Shown: positions 8,412-17,426, counted from the first letter of the stretch. The stretch: DNA of 64,000 nt from Rikenellaceae bacterium (GCA_902362705.1 CABIXK010000005.1:62001-126000), one strand, 5' to 3'. Translations and numbers: made by a program. Notes: generated from the sequence alone by a model not told the origin.

Positions 8412-9176
8412 ATGGACCCCGAGATTCGCGAGCTGCTCGAGCGGCTCTACGACCGCTATGACCGTCCCGAGTTCATCGAGTGCGACCCGATTGCCGTGCC
8501 GCACCGCTATACGGACCCCGCCGACCGTGAGATCGCGGGGTTCCTCGCCGCCACGATCGCATGGGGCAACCGCAAGACGATCGTGCGCAACGGCCACCGC
8601 ATGATGCACTGCATGGACGACGCGCCCGCCGACTTCGTGCGCCACGCCTCGGAGCGCGAGCTGGCGACGCTCGACCGTTTCGTACACCGCACCTTCAACG
8701 GGGGCGACCTGCGCGACTTCGTCGTGGCGCTGCGGCGCGTCGATGCGGCGCACGGCGGCCTGGGGGCCTTCTTCGAGAGCCGCTACGAGGCCTCGGGGAG
8801 CTTGGCCGAGACGTTCGCCGCCTTCCGGCGCGCATTTTTCGCCGCCGACCACGCGCCGCGCTGCGAGAAGCACCTCTCATCCATAGAGCGGGGCGCCGCC
8901 TGCAAGCGGCTCTGCATGTTCCTGCGCTGGATGGTGCGGCGCGACGCGCGGGGCGTCGACTTCGGGCTGTGGCGCCGCATCCCCGCCTCGGCGCTCTTCA
9001 TCCCGCTCGACGTGCACGCCGCGGCCACGGGGCGCCTGCTGGGGCTGTTCGCGCGGCGGCAGAACGACTGGCGCGCCGTGGAGGAGCTCACCGAGGCGCT
9101 GCGCCGCTACGATCCGGCCGACCCCGTGCGGTTCGACTTCGCGCTCTTCGGAGCCGGCATGGAGGGGCGGCTGTAA
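8412..9176 (+). CDS. TIGR02757 family protein
   Basis: 254 aa. Matches the TIGR02757/DUF2400 family of Bacteroidota and spirochaetes. Features include an N-terminal ELLERLYDRYDRPEFIECDPIAVPHRY-type opening (residues 5-30), IAGFLAATIAWGNRKTIVRN, a central CKRLCMFLRWMVRR and IPLDVHAAATGRLLGL. The CKRLxMFLRWMVR and PLDxH motifs resemble helix-hairpin-helix DNA glycosylase relatives, so a nucleic-acid role is often suspected, but the function is not established. Member of the operon, with 12 bases after the LolD-like gene. Confidence 0.85.
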   Translation: MDPEIRELLERLYDRYDRPEFIECDPIAVPHRYTDPADREIAGFLAATIAWGNRKTIVRNGHRMMHCMDDAPADFVRHASERELATLDRFVHRTFNGGDLRDFVVALRRVDAAHGGLGAFFESRYEASGSLAETFAAFRRAFFAADHAPRCEKHLSSIERGAACKRLCMFLRWMVRRDARGVDFGLWRRIPASALFIPLDVHAAATGRLLGLFARRQNDWRAVEELTEALRRYDPADPVRFDFALFGAGMEGRL

Positions 9177-9212
9177 TCGGGCTGTAATCATTCGCAATTC
9201 GCCGAAGACGCC

Positions 9213-9935
9213 ATGTTTCAGTTCAAACGCTTTACCATACGGCAGGACCGCTGCGCGATGAAGGTGGGCACCGACGGGGTGCTCCTGGGGGCGTGGGCCT
9301 CGGTGCGGCCCGGGGACCGGCTGCTGCTCGACATCGGCACCGGCACGGGGCTGGTGGCCCTCATGCTGGCCCAGCGTTCGGAGGCGTGCGCCGCGGACGG
9401 CGCTGCGGCGCGCATCGTGGGGGTCGACATCGAGCCGGTGGAGCAGGCGCGCGAGAACGCCGTCGCCTCGCCCTGGGCCGACCGCCTGAGCTTCGAGCAG
9501 ACCGCCGTGCAGGCCTACGATCCGGGGGTGCGCTTCGACCTGGTCCTCTCCAATCCCCCCTTCTTCGTCGATTCGCTCACCTGCCCCGACCGGGGGCGCA
9601 CGATGGCGCGTCACGCCGTCTCGCTTCCGTTCGAGGAGCTGCGCGACGCCGCGGTGCGGCTCCTGGCGCCCTCCGGGCGCTTCGCCGTGATCCTGCCTAC
9701 GGACGAGGGGGAGCGCTTCGAGGCGTTGTGCCGCGGCGTGCTGACGCTGCGGCGCCGCACGCGCGTGCGGACCGTGCCGCGGCGCGAGCCCAAGCGGGTG
9801 CTGCTGGAGTTCGTGCCCGCGGCCGGCATGGCGGAGGAGCCCGTCGACGAGACCCTTTCGATCGGCACGGGCGGCCACGAGAGCTACACGGACGAATACC
9901 GGGCGCTCACGCGCGATTTTTATCTGAAATTTTGA
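9213..9935 (+). CDS. trmN6: tRNA1(Val) (adenine-37-N6)-methyltransferase
   Basis: 240 aa class I SAM-dependent methyltransferase. The opening FTIRQDRCAMKVGTDGVLLGAW is typical of the YfiC/TrmN6 family. The SAM motif is DIGTGTGLVALMLAQ, the acidic residue is in VGVDIEP, and the catalytic NPPFF (in LVLSNPPFF) marks N6-adenine methylation. It modifies A37 of tRNA-Val. Length agrees with the family. Start at ATG 9213, 36 bases after the previous gene, so it is probably still in the operon. Confidence 0.9.
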   Translation: MFQFKRFTIRQDRCAMKVGTDGVLLGAWASVRPGDRLLLDIGTGTGLVALMLAQRSEACAADGAAARIVGVDIEPVEQARENAVASPWADRLSFEQTAVQAYDPGVRFDLVLSNPPFFVDSLTCPDRGRTMARHAVSLPFEELRDAAVRLLAPSGRFAVILPTDEGERFEALCRGVLTLRRRTRVRTVPRREPKRVLLEFVPAAGMAEEPVDETLSIGTGGHESYTDEYRALTRDFYLKF

Positions 9936-9961
9936 CTTCCGCCGAAATTAGGCTATTTTTA
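9931..9961 (+). promoter_or_regulatory. Possible internal promoter before the DUF4831 gene
   Basis: TTTG (9931-9934), 19 bp, then TATTTTTA (9954-9961), one mismatch from TAnnTTTG. It lies 15 bases before the ATG at 9977. Confidence 0.4.
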
Positions 9962-9976
9962 CACGACCAAATACCG

Positions 9977-10879
9977 ATGACTATGAAACACTCTCTTTTG
10001 GCCTGCGCGCTGCTGTGGTGCGGCCTCGGCGCGGCGCAGAACCCCTACATCGCCGTGCAGGGGGCCGTGCAGAGCGAGACGGGAATCGTCGTCTCGCAGC
10101 CCCGCACGGTGCTCGGCGTGGATGTGACGGTGCGCTGCGAGAAGATCCTCTGCGGCCCCTACGCGCGCTATGCGCAGAAGTTTCTGGGCGTGCTGGCGCC
10201 GCTGACCGACAAGACGATCTGGAGCGTCGAGGGGGCGTCGGTGGCGCTGCTCGACGAACGGGCCGCGCTCGAAGCGCCCGAGCTCGAGGCGCCGCGCAGC
10301 GAGACGATGGCCTATGCCGTATCAGACGAGGGCTTCGCCCGCATTCAGGCCGACAAGATGGACGTGAACGTGCTCGCGCTGGAGGATGCGGCCCGCAGCG
10401 CCGCCTCGGCGATCTTTTCGCTGCGCCGCCACCGCACCGATCTGGTGACGGGCGAGGCGGGCGAGAACGTCTTCGGCGAGGGGTTGCAGGCCGCTCTGGC
10501 CGAGATCGCGCGCCTGGAGCAGAGCTACCTCGAGCTCTTCCTCGGCAAGCGCGTCGTGACCATCCGCACGCAGCGCCGCGTGGTCTATCCCGACGCCGAG
10601 AAGCGGCAATATATCGTCGCCCGCTTCAGCGAGGCGGCCGGGCTGCTGCCCGAGAGCGACCTCTCGGGCGACATGGTGCTGCTGCGCATCGAGCCCTCGG
10701 GCACGGCGTCGGCCGGCATCGAGGCTGACCCGAAGGTGCGCGAGGTGGTCGCCTGCCGTGTGGCCGACCCCTCGACCTGCACGGTGATCTGCGGCGGCCG
10801 CGAGTACGCGCGCGCCGTGCTGCCCCTCTTCGAGTTCGGGCGGACGGTCAACGTACCCCTGATCCGGGCCCGCCAATGA
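9977..10879 (+). CDS. DUF4831 family exported protein
   Basis: 300 aa. Signal peptide MTMKHSLLACALLWCGLGAAQ. The mature protein matches DUF4831, a family I know only from Bacteroidota: SQPRTVLGVDVTVRCEKILCGPYARYAQKFLGV near the start (residues about 35-70), and a C-terminal half with DLVTGEAGENVFGEGLQAAL and LFLGKRVVTIRTQ. These proteins are probably periplasmic or surface-associated; no biochemical function is known to me. The 3' end overlaps the following gene by 4 bases (ATGA). A second Met two codons downstream (9983) is an equally good start for the signal peptide. Confidence 0.8.
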   Translation: MTMKHSLLACALLWCGLGAAQNPYIAVQGAVQSETGIVVSQPRTVLGVDVTVRCEKILCGPYARYAQKFLGVLAPLTDKTIWSVEGASVALLDERAALEAPELEAPRSETMAYAVSDEGFARIQADKMDVNVLALEDAARSAASAIFSLRRHRTDLVTGEAGENVFGEGLQAALAEIARLEQSYLELFLGKRVVTIRTQRRVVYPDAEKRQYIVARFSEAAGLLPESDLSGDMVLLRIEPSGTASAGIEADPKVREVVACRVADPSTCTVICGGREYARAVLPLFEFGRTVNVPLIRARQ

Positions 10880-11565
10880 ACCGCACGTCGCGCATGACCG
10901 CGCTGCTGGCCGCCTTCCGGCGCGAGCGCAACGGCGCGGTGGCCGACGCCATGCGCCCTTACGGCGCCCCGCGCGGGCTCAACTACGGCGTGAGCCTGCC
11001 CACGCTGCGGCGTATCGTGGCGGCCGAGGCGACGGACGACGATCTGGCCCGCTATCTCTGGCAGCAGGACGTGCGCGAGCTGAGGCTCGCGGCGCTGCAC
11101 CTGGCCGACGCCGCGCAGCTGGCGGACGGGGGCGCAGACCTCTGGATCGACGGTATCGCGACCTCGGAGGAGGCCGAGGAGGCGGCCTTCGCGCTGCTGC
11201 GGCGCGCCGAGGGGTTCGACGCGCTCTTCGCCGGGTGGATCGTCCGTTCCGGCCGTCCGCTCGTACAGTATGCCGCGCTGCTGGCCGCCGCGCGCCGCGA
11301 GGTGCGGCCGACGGAGTGGATCGTTGCAGCCGCGGAGGCGGTCGCCGGAGCCGACCGTCTGGCTGCGGCGGAGCCTCCGGCCATCGATCGCTACGCCGCT
11401 CGACTGGTGGCGCAGGGGGCCGTGGCGCTCTGCGCGGCCCTGGGGGCCGAAAACGACGCGAACCGGCAGACGGTGTTCCGTGCTGTCGGTTCGGCGGGGC
11501 AGGGGCCGGCGGCGGCCTACCTGCGCGAGGAGCTCGCGTGGCGGCTGCCCGATCCCGAGGCGTAG
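10876..11565 (+). CDS. DNA alkylation repair (AlkD-like) HEAT-repeat protein
   Basis: 229 aa, almost all helical. Contains GLNYGVSLPTLRRIV, a motif of AlkC/AlkD-type HEAT-like proteins, followed by DLARYLWQQDVRELRLAALHLAD and a two-helix repeat pattern to the end. True AlkD enzymes excise positively charged alkylated bases. Whether this member is catalytic cannot be told from sequence. Last gene of the + strand operon, convergent with the thioredoxin gene 9 bases away. Confidence 0.7.
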   Translation: MNRTSRMTALLAAFRRERNGAVADAMRPYGAPRGLNYGVSLPTLRRIVAAEATDDDLARYLWQQDVRELRLAALHLADAAQLADGGADLWIDGIATSEEAEEAAFALLRRAEGFDALFAGWIVRSGRPLVQYAALLAAARREVRPTEWIVAAAEAVAGADRLAAAEPPAIDRYAARLVAQGAVALCAALGAENDANRQTVFRAVGSAGQGPAAAYLREELAWRLPDPEA

Positions 11566-11574
11566 GGGTGTGGG

Positions 11575-11895
11575 CTATTGCACGTGTTCGGCGGCCTCGA
11601 TGCGGTCGAGGGCCGCGATCAGTGCGGCGTAGGTGGCCGGTCCGCCGATGCGGGCCAGCTCCTGCCCGTGGCGGAAGAAGAGCAGCGCCGGGGCCGAGCG
11701 GATGTTGTAGCGTTCGAGTGCGGGGCGCATGTCGGGGTCCTCGACGTCGACGCGCACCAGGTCGACGCGGCCGCCCATCCGCTTCATGAAGCGGTCGGTT
11801 TCGGTGCGGGCCCGCTCGCAGGGGTTGCAGCGGGTGGTGGAGAACTCTACGAGGGTGATGGCGTCGCGCCAGATCAGTTTTTCGAAATTTTTCAT
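11575..11895 (-). CDS. Thioredoxin-family protein with CNPC active site
   Basis: 106 aa from Met at 11895. The frame is open for 13 more codons upstream, but that stretch is part of a hairpin. Thioredoxin fold: TLVEFSTTRCNPCERARTETD carries the redox pair, spaced as CxxC but CNPC instead of CGPC, and NIRSAPALLFFRHGQELARIGG supplies the cis-Pro loop. It lacks a signal peptide, so it is cytosolic. The substitution in the dipeptide should change redox potential and partner choice. It stands alone, opposed to the upstream operon. Confidence 0.85.
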   Translation of the reverse strand: MKNFEKLIWRDAITLVEFSTTRCNPCERARTETDRFMKRMGGRVDLVRVDVEDPDMRPALERYNIRSAPALLFFRHGQELARIGGPATYAALIAALDRIEAAEHVQ

Positions 11896-11934
11896 TGCGT
11901 TTGTCGGTAAATGTTTCTGCTCCGACAGACGCAA
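11895..11934 (-). promoter_or_regulatory. Hairpin in the thioredoxin leader, touching the start codon
   Basis: On the - strand TTGCGTCTGTCGG (11934-11922) pairs with CCGACAAACGCAA (11907-11895). The 13-bp stem has one G-U pair and a 14-base loop. The last A of the stem is the A of the ATG. As RNA it could hide the start region; as DNA it could be an operator. Confidence 0.5.
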
Positions 11935-11969
11935 TTATCGTTCCATAGAGAGGCCGGTGCCCGGCGTGA

Positions 11970-12004
11970 AGAAACCCGTCGCGAAATACGGTCGCGGCGG
12001 GCTT
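11970..12004 (-). terminator. Probable radA-operon terminator
   Basis: On the - strand CCCGCCGCG pairs with CGCGACGGG (one G-U) and is followed by TTTCTTC. It lies about 175 bases after the radA stop. The rest of 12005-12179 is GC-rich and shows no recognisable feature. Confidence 0.45.
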
Positions 12005-12179
12005 CTGCGTGGCGTGGCGGCGGCTTGCATGGCCGGCACCGGGCGCTCGGTCCGGGGCTGCCCCGTAGTTTCTGTCGGACGCGCCTTCGTGTCCTGCCTC
12101 GGGCTTTGCTCAGGCCTGTCTTCTGCTTTGGCCCCTGCGCCGGGGTCAGCCTCGTGTTGTCCGCTCCGGCCCCGGAATG

Positions 12180-13547
12180 CTACTCCATGAAGAGGGCCTG
12201 CGGCAGTTCGCGTATGCTGTTGATCGTCACCACTTCGATTCCGCGGGGGCGCTTGGCGCCGGCGGCCAGGTAGCCCGAGACGATGATGCGGCGGAAGCCC
12301 AGGCGGGCCGCCTCGGCGATGCGCTGCTCGGTGCGGGGCGCCGGGCGCACCTCGCCCGAGAGGCCGATCTCGCCCGCGCAGCAGACCCCCTCGGCGACCG
12401 GTTTGTCGAAGTAGGAGGAGACTACCGCGGCCACGACCGCCAGGTCGAGCCCCGGGTCGGCGACGCGGAAGCCGCCGGCGAAATTGAGGAATACGTCCTT
12501 CTGGAACATCTTCATCCCCAGTCGTTTCTCGACTACGGCCAGCAGCATGCTCATGCGGCGCGCGTCGAATCCCGTGGCCGTGCGCTGGGGCGTGCCGTAG
12601 GCGGCGCCGCTCACCAGCGCCTGCACCTCGATCAGGTAGGGGCGGATGCCGTCGGCCGCGGCTCCCACGGCGATGCCCGAGAGGGGCTCTTCGTAGTGGG
12701 TCAGGAGGATCTCCGAGGGGTTGTCGACCCCGCGCAGCCCCGAGTCGAGCATCTCGAAGACTCCGATCTCGAACGTCGCGCCGAATCGGTTCTTGATGCC
12801 GCGCAGGATGCGGTAGACGTTGTTGCTGTCGCCCTCGAACTGGAGTACGACGTCGACGATGTGCTCGAGGATCTTCGGACCGGCGATCGAGCCGTCCTTG
12901 GTGATGTGGCCGATGATGAGGATCGACGTGGAGGTCGACTTAGCGTACTTGAGCAGCGTGGCGGCGCACTCGCGGATCTGCGACACGCTGCCGGCCGACG
13001 ACTCGACCAGATCGGTGTAGATGGTCTGTATCGAGTCGATGACCACCAGGTCGGGCCGCAGTTCCGAGATCTGGGCCACGATGTTCTCCAGCAGCGTCTC
13101 GGGGTAGACCAGGCACTCGTCGTTGCCGATGCCCAGCCGCTCGGCGCGCATGCGGATCTGCTCGGCCGACTCCTCGCCCGAGACGTAGAGCGTTTTCAGA
13201 CCGTTGCCCGCCAGGGCGATCTGCAGCGAGAGGGTAGACTTGCCGATGCCCGGCTCGCCGCCCAGCAGCACCAGCGACCCGGGGACCATGCCACCGCCCA
13301 GCACGCGGTCGACTTCGGCGTTGCCCAGGTGGAGGCGGCGGTGGTCGCTGCGGCTGATGTCGTGCACGCGCTGCGGCTGCGCCTTCGGCACCGCGCCGAC
13401 GACCGCCGCGGGCACCGAGCCGTTCTCGCGGGCGACGATCTCCTCCGCGAAGGTGTTCCACGCCCCGCACGAGGGGCACTTGCCCAGCCATTTGGGGGCT
13501 TCGAATCCGCACTCGCGGCAGAAGTAGGCTTTCTTGACTTTGGCCAT
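12180..13547 (-). CDS. radA: DNA repair protein RadA (Sms)
   Basis: 455 aa. RecA-like helicase that promotes branch migration in recombinational repair. Order of domains: N-terminal zinc finger (CRECG...CPSCGAW, residues 10-31), ATPase domain with Walker A GGEPGIGKST, the RadA-specific KNRFG motif (RGIKNRFGAT), and a C-terminal Lon-like domain (FLNFAGGFRVADPGLDLAVV, CCAGEIGLSGEVR). Length is normal. Twelve bases follow the aspartyl protease stop, so it is probably the last gene of the dxr-rseP run. Confidence 0.96.
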   Translation of the reverse strand: MAKVKKAYFCRECGFEAPKWLGKCPSCGAWNTFAEEIVARENGSVPAAVVGAVPKAQPQRVHDISRSDHRRLHLGNAEVDRVLGGGMVPGSLVLLGGEPGIGKSTLSLQIALAGNGLKTLYVSGEESAEQIRMRAERLGIGNDECLVYPETLLENIVAQISELRPDLVVIDSIQTIYTDLVESSAGSVSQIRECAATLLKYAKSTSTSILIIGHITKDGSIAGPKILEHIVDVVLQFEGDSNNVYRILRGIKNRFGATFEIGVFEMLDSGLRGVDNPSEILLTHYEEPLSGIAVGAAADGIRPYLIEVQALVSGAAYGTPQRTATGFDARRMSMLLAVVEKRLGMKMFQKDVFLNFAGGFRVADPGLDLAVVAAVVSSYFDKPVAEGVCCAGEIGLSGEVRPAPRTEQRIAEAARLGFRRIIVSGYLAAGAKRPRGIEVVTINSIRELPQALFME

Positions 13548-13559
13548 GACGGTGTCGGG

Positions 13560-14969
13560 TTAACGGGCTGCCGGTTGTACGTCGATGCGGACAGCGGCCC
13601 GGCGGTTTTTGCTTTGCCAGATCTCTGTCGCGGGGCGGTCGTAAGCGGGGACAGACTGTGCCGGTCGGGGTGTCGTGCGCAGCAGCTCCGTCTGTCCGCC
13701 GCCTGCGGGAGTGATGCGCATCGCCCGATAGTCGATCCGCACGCGGTCGCAGCAGAGCAGGAAATCGACGCCCAGCGAACCATCTTCGCCCGTTTCGTGG
13801 GCGAGTGTCGTCGTGTAGGTGATCTCCGTGTCGTAGAGCGGGCACCGGCAGCCTTCAATGTCGAGCGCTACGGTCGGCTTGACGTAGGCACGGCCTTCCT
13901 GTGCGCCTCCGACGCCCCCGGTGCGGAACTCCCGTTCGGGGCAGGCCGCCTCGATCTCTTCGCGGTATTTGTCGAAATAGACCTTGGAAAGGGTGCTTTT
14001 GGTGTTGCCCGAATCGAACTGCAGCACTACCGGGTGGCTGTCGGCCTCGGCGCGCACGTAACACAGACCGTTGTTGTCCATATATATGTTGGGAGCCTCC
14101 GGCTCCGAAGCGGCCTCCCCGACCGGAAAGCGCAGGCGGCGTCTTGCCCCGAGCACCTCGACGACGCCGGCTTCGAGGAGAAAGTTGCAGCCCAGTACGG
14201 CGTCGACCCGGTAGGTCGAGACGGCCGGGGCGTCGGAGATCACGAATACGGCATTGTAGAGCGTCATGGGGCCGATGCGTAGCGAGTCGGCGATGCCGAG
14301 ACGGCTTCGCTGCGAGCCGCTGACGCCCGACACGGCGAGTTCGAAATCGAGAGGCCGGATGCCGTGCGTCCGGGCGAACTCCTCGCTGGCGAATGAAAAT
14401 TCGGCGCATCCCGTGTCGATGATGAACGGGGCGGACTGTCCGTTGATCTCGGCGTCGATGCCGAGCAGCATGCCCCGGCCCGCCGTCTCGAGGCGGAACG
14501 GGATCTCTACGTCGTGGTCAGGCCGCTCGAGGCGCATTGCAGGCAGGGCCGCCAGGGTGTCGAAGAAGCCCTGGGCATTGTCGTGCGCGTCCCGGTGCGC
14601 GGGATCGGTATCCTGCTGCCGGAGCTGGGCGTAGAGCGCCGCCGCCGTGGCATGGTCGCCGGCCATGCGGTAGTTCGAAAGGAGCTGCCCGACGAGCGCT
14701 CCCTGCCACTCGGGCGCGGTCTGCGGATCGGCCAGTAGCGCGAGGATCGCGTTGTTGCTGGCCTCGAAGCGCCGGAAGCGGGCGTCGGTCATCGCCCGGG
14801 TCCGCAGGCGTGCGGCGGGTGTGAGCGTGTTCTCCGCTTCGGCGAGCAGCCGCTCGAGGGCGAACCAGTCGCCGCACCGCAGCAGGCTGTCTGCCGTTCG
14901 GTCGGCGGGAGTCTCGGCGCGGCAGACCGCGGTGCCGAGCAGGGCGAGCGAGAGGAGGATCTGTTTCAT
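13560..14969 (-). CDS. Exported two-domain retropepsin-like aspartyl protease
   Basis: 469 aa with signal peptide MKQILLSLALLGTAVCRAE. A helical segment of about 130 residues precedes two copies of the clan AA fold. The first has FIIDTGCAEFSF (DTG) and later AVLGCNFLLE; the second has LQFDSGNTKSTL (DSG) and LGVDFLL. Retropepsin-like enzymes usually need two such Asp motifs, and here both are in one chain, as in many Bacteroidota aspartyl protease family proteins. The last 40 residues after RITPAGG are a basic tail. Periplasmic location is expected; the substrate is unknown. Confidence 0.75.
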   Translation of the reverse strand: MKQILLSLALLGTAVCRAETPADRTADSLLRCGDWFALERLLAEAENTLTPAARLRTRAMTDARFRRFEASNNAILALLADPQTAPEWQGALVGQLLSNYRMAGDHATAAALYAQLRQQDTDPAHRDAHDNAQGFFDTLAALPAMRLERPDHDVEIPFRLETAGRGMLLGIDAEINGQSAPFIIDTGCAEFSFASEEFARTHGIRPLDFELAVSGVSGSQRSRLGIADSLRIGPMTLYNAVFVISDAPAVSTYRVDAVLGCNFLLEAGVVEVLGARRRLRFPVGEAASEPEAPNIYMDNNGLCYVRAEADSHPVVLQFDSGNTKSTLSKVYFDKYREEIEAACPEREFRTGGVGGAQEGRAYVKPTVALDIEGCRCPLYDTEITYTTTLAHETGEDGSLGVDFLLCCDRVRIDYRAMRITPAGGGQTELLRTTPRPAQSVPAYDRPATEIWQSKNRRAAVRIDVQPAAR

Positions 14970-14981
14970 GACGAAAAGAGG

Positions 14982-15527
14982 TTAGTAGTGGGTTGCGGTG
15001 TACTCGTTGCGTACGACGCGCCGCAGGTCGAGCGAGGGATAGCGCTCGCGGTAGGCGGCCGTGAGGTCCGTTTCGAAGCGCACGCAGGGGCGTCCGCCCG
15101 CCTCGGGATCGTAGGAGCCGACGAAGACGGTGTTGTCGAGCTCCCCCGCAATGAAGCGGATGCTGTCGGCGCCGGGCTGCTTGGTGAAGGTGCCTTGCTG
15201 CGGTTCGGTGCCTGGTGTGGTGACGAGCGTGAGCTCTCCGCCGTCGTAGCGGTCGAAGTCGAGCGTGTAGCTGCCGCCCGCGACGACGGGCGATGAGGCG
15301 ACGACCTCGGCGGCGATCGCCGCGAGGGCCTCGTCGGTCGGGGCTGCGGGCGTATCGTCCGACGCGGCGGCGGGCTCCGGGGCGGCCTGCTCGACGAGGG
15401 CCTCGACGCGCAGGATGTCGTAGCGGGCCGTGTAGAAGGTTTCCGTCTTCTCGCTGCATGCCGCGAGGAGGAGGGCTGCGGCGGCCGCGAGCAGCTGCGG
15501 GGAGGTGTTGCGCAGGGGCGTTGTCAT
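14982..15527 (-). CDS. Hypothetical lipoprotein
   Basis: 181 aa. The signal ends in lipobox LLAAC, with Cys near residue 24. An Ala/Pro/Glu-rich linker (about 48-75) leads to a beta-rich domain (GGSYTLDFDRYDGGELTLVTTPG, IRFIAGELDNTVFVGSYDP). I do not recognise a family. It lies between an acetyltransferase gene and the protease gene with gaps of 3 and 12 bases, so it is co-transcribed. Confidence 0.65.
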   Translation of the reverse strand: MTTPLRNTSPQLLAAAAALLLAACSEKTETFYTARYDILRVEALVEQAAPEPAAASDDTPAAPTDEALAAIAAEVVASSPVVAGGSYTLDFDRYDGGELTLVTTPGTEPQQGTFTKQPGADSIRFIAGELDNTVFVGSYDPEAGGRPCVRFETDLTAAYRERYPSLDLRRVVRNEYTATHY

Positions 15528-15530
15528 GGC

Positions 15531-16085
15531 TTATCGGAGTTTGCGTTTGACGACGGCGGGGTTGCCCACGGCCAGCGAGTCGGAGGGGATGTCGTGCACC
15601 ACGACGCTGCCGGCGCCGATGATCGAGCGGTCGCCGATCCTCACGCCCGGGCAGACCGTGACGCCGCCGCCCAGCCAGCAGTCGGCGCCGATCTCGATCG
15701 GGGCGGCCCGCTCGATGGGTTTGCGCCGCTCGAGGTAGTCGGTGGGGTGGATGGGCGTCAGCAGCCGGCACCCGGGGCCGATGAGCGTGTGGTCGCCGAC
15801 GGTGATGCCGCCGCCGTCGAGGAAGATGCAGTCGGCGTTGACCACCACCGCCTCGCCCAGGCGGATCTGCATGCCGTAGTCGCAGTGGAAGGGCGGGACG
15901 ATGACCGTGGAGGCGGGAATCCCGGGTATGAGCTCCTCGAGCGCCGCGCGGCGTGCGGCCTCGTCGTCGGCATCGGCCCGGTGGAAGCGTTGCAGCAGGC
16001 GGCTGCGACGGCGGATGCACTCCATGTTCTCGGGCGCGGAGATGTCGTAGAACTCGCCTGCGCGCATTTTATCCAGTTCGTTCAT
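15531..16085 (-). CDS. Maltose/galactoside-type sugar O-acetyltransferase
   Basis: 184 aa left-handed beta-helix enzyme that moves acetyl from acetyl-CoA to a sugar hydroxyl. It begins with the N-terminal Mac domain (MRAGEFYDISAPE, later RAALEEL). Hexapeptide repeats follow (IRLGEAVVVNADCIFLDGG, IEIGADCWLGGGVTVCPGVRIGDRSIIGAGSVV). The catalytic His is in LLTPIHPTD. The C-terminus GNPAVVKRKL is typical of Maa/LacA. Real sugar substrate unknown. Confidence 0.88.
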   Translation of the reverse strand: MNELDKMRAGEFYDISAPENMECIRRRSRLLQRFHRADADDEAARRAALEELIPGIPASTVIVPPFHCDYGMQIRLGEAVVVNADCIFLDGGGITVGDHTLIGPGCRLLTPIHPTDYLERRKPIERAAPIEIGADCWLGGGVTVCPGVRIGDRSIIGAGSVVVHDIPSDSLAVGNPAVVKRKLR

Positions 16086-16097
16086 CGGAAGGGCCGG

Positions 16098-17426
16098 TTA
16101 GCGGATGAAGAAGCGGTAGATGTCGTTGCCGTTGGCGTAGAGCAGCAGCGCGAGGATGATGACCAGACCCACGTATTGCGCCGCTTCGAGCACGCGGTCG
16201 CTCACCTTGCGGCCGGTGACGATCTCCCACAGCGTGAAGAGGGCGTGGCCGCCGTCGAGCCCCGGGATGGGGAGGATGTTCATCACGGCGAGGATGATCG
16301 ACAGAAAGGCCGTGGTGAGCCAGAAGCCCTGCCAGTCCCACGCCCCGGGGAAGATGCTGCCGATGGAGATGAAGCCCCCCAGCTCCTCGTACATGCGCGT
16401 CTTGGGCTGGGCGATCATCTTCAGCTGCTCCCAGTAGGAGGCGATCACGCGCCCCGCCTTGCGCAGTCCTGCGGGGATCGACTCCAGGAGCGTGTATTCG
16501 CGCGTGCGGAGCGTGTAGGGGACCGAGGCCACGACGCCCAGCGTCCCTTCGGCCGACACGGGCACCAGTTCGTGGAGCACGGCGCCGCCGCGCAGCACCG
16601 AGAGACGCACCGTGTCGCCCGAGTGGAGCTTCAGCAGCGTCTTGTAGTCGGCGAACTCCAGACCGTCGTAGCGTTCGCCGGGGGCGACCTCGATCCCTGT
16701 GATCTCGTCGCCGGGACGCAGGGCCGCGGCCGTGGGGGAGGCCACGCTGTCGATGAGGAAGGGCACGCGCAGGCGGAAGAGCCCCTCGAACTGCTTGGCG
16801 CGGCGCATGGCGATCAGCGAGTCGAGCGGCAGGGTGAGCTCGACGCGGCTGCCTGCGCGCTCGACCGCGATGCGGCGGTCGCCCTCGGTGAGGATGAGCG
16901 CCGGGACGACCTTCGAGATGTCGTCGACCGGCTCGCCGTCGATCGAGATGAAGCGGTCGCCGTCGCGCAGCCCCAGGCGGTGGCCCGCTTCGTTGAAGGC
17001 GTAGCCCCAGCGGGCGTCGTCGTTGGAGAAGTAGGTGTCGCCCCACGCATAGCAGATGCCGCAGTAGATGACGATGGCCAGCACGACGTTCATCACCACG
17101 CCGGCGATCATCACCAGGAAGCGCTGCCAGGCGGGCTTGGCGCGGAACTCGTCGGGGCGCACCGGCTGCCGCATCTGCTCCTTGTCCATCGACTCGTCGA
17201 TCATGCCGGCGATCTTGACGTAGCCGCCCAGCGGCAGCCAGCCGATGCCGTACTCGGTCTGGCCGCGCCGGAACCTGAAGAGCGAGAACCAGGGATCGAA
17301 GAAGATGTAGAACTTCTCGACGCGGATGCCGAACACGCGCGCCATGAGGAAGTGGCCCAGCTCGTGCAGGCCCACGAGGATGGTGAAGCAGAGGAAGAAC
17401 TGAATGATTTTGATGAAAATTTCCAC
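16098..17426 (-). CDS. rseP: RIP (site-2) metalloprotease RseP
   Basis: 442 aa inner-membrane zinc protease that cleaves membrane-embedded anti-sigma factors and spent signal peptides. HELGH of the active site is in the first helix (LVGLHELGHFLMARVFGIRV). One PDZ region is clear (AGHRLGLRDGDRFISIDGEPV) and a second is weaker (SPTAAALRPGDEITGIEV). The C-terminal LDGGHALF helps bind zinc. Directly downstream of dxr, a common pairing in bacteria. Confidence 0.95.
   Translation of the reverse strand: MEIFIKIIQFFLCFTILVGLHELGHFLMARVFGIRVEKFYIFFDPWFSLFRFRRGQTEYGIGWLPLGGYVKIAGMIDESMDKEQMRQPVRPDEFRAKPAWQRFLVMIAGVVMNVVLAIVIYCGICYAWGDTYFSNDDARWGYAFNEAGHRLGLRDGDRFISIDGEPVDDISKVVPALILTEGDRRIAVERAGSRVELTLPLDSLIAMRRAKQFEGLFRLRVPFLIDSVASPTAAALRPGDEITGIEVAPGERYDGLEFADYKTLLKLHSGDTVRLSVLRGGAVLHELVPVSAEGTLGVVASVPYTLRTREYTLLESIPAGLRKAGRVIASYWEQLKMIAQPKTRMYEELGGFISIGSIFPGAWDWQGFWLTTAFLSIILAVMNILPIPGLDGGHALFTLWEIVTGRKVSDRVLEAAQYVGLVIILALLLYANGNDIYRFFIR

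Noticed and set aside
11945..12050. Inverted repeat around CCGGTGCC as a second regulatory site
   Set aside because: Only an 8-bp core in very GC-rich DNA; expected by chance.
12177..14282. Long + strand ORF (701 codons) opposite radA and the protease
   Set aside because: Antisense shadow created by GC-rich codons. The - strand frames carry complete, well-known motifs; this one has none.
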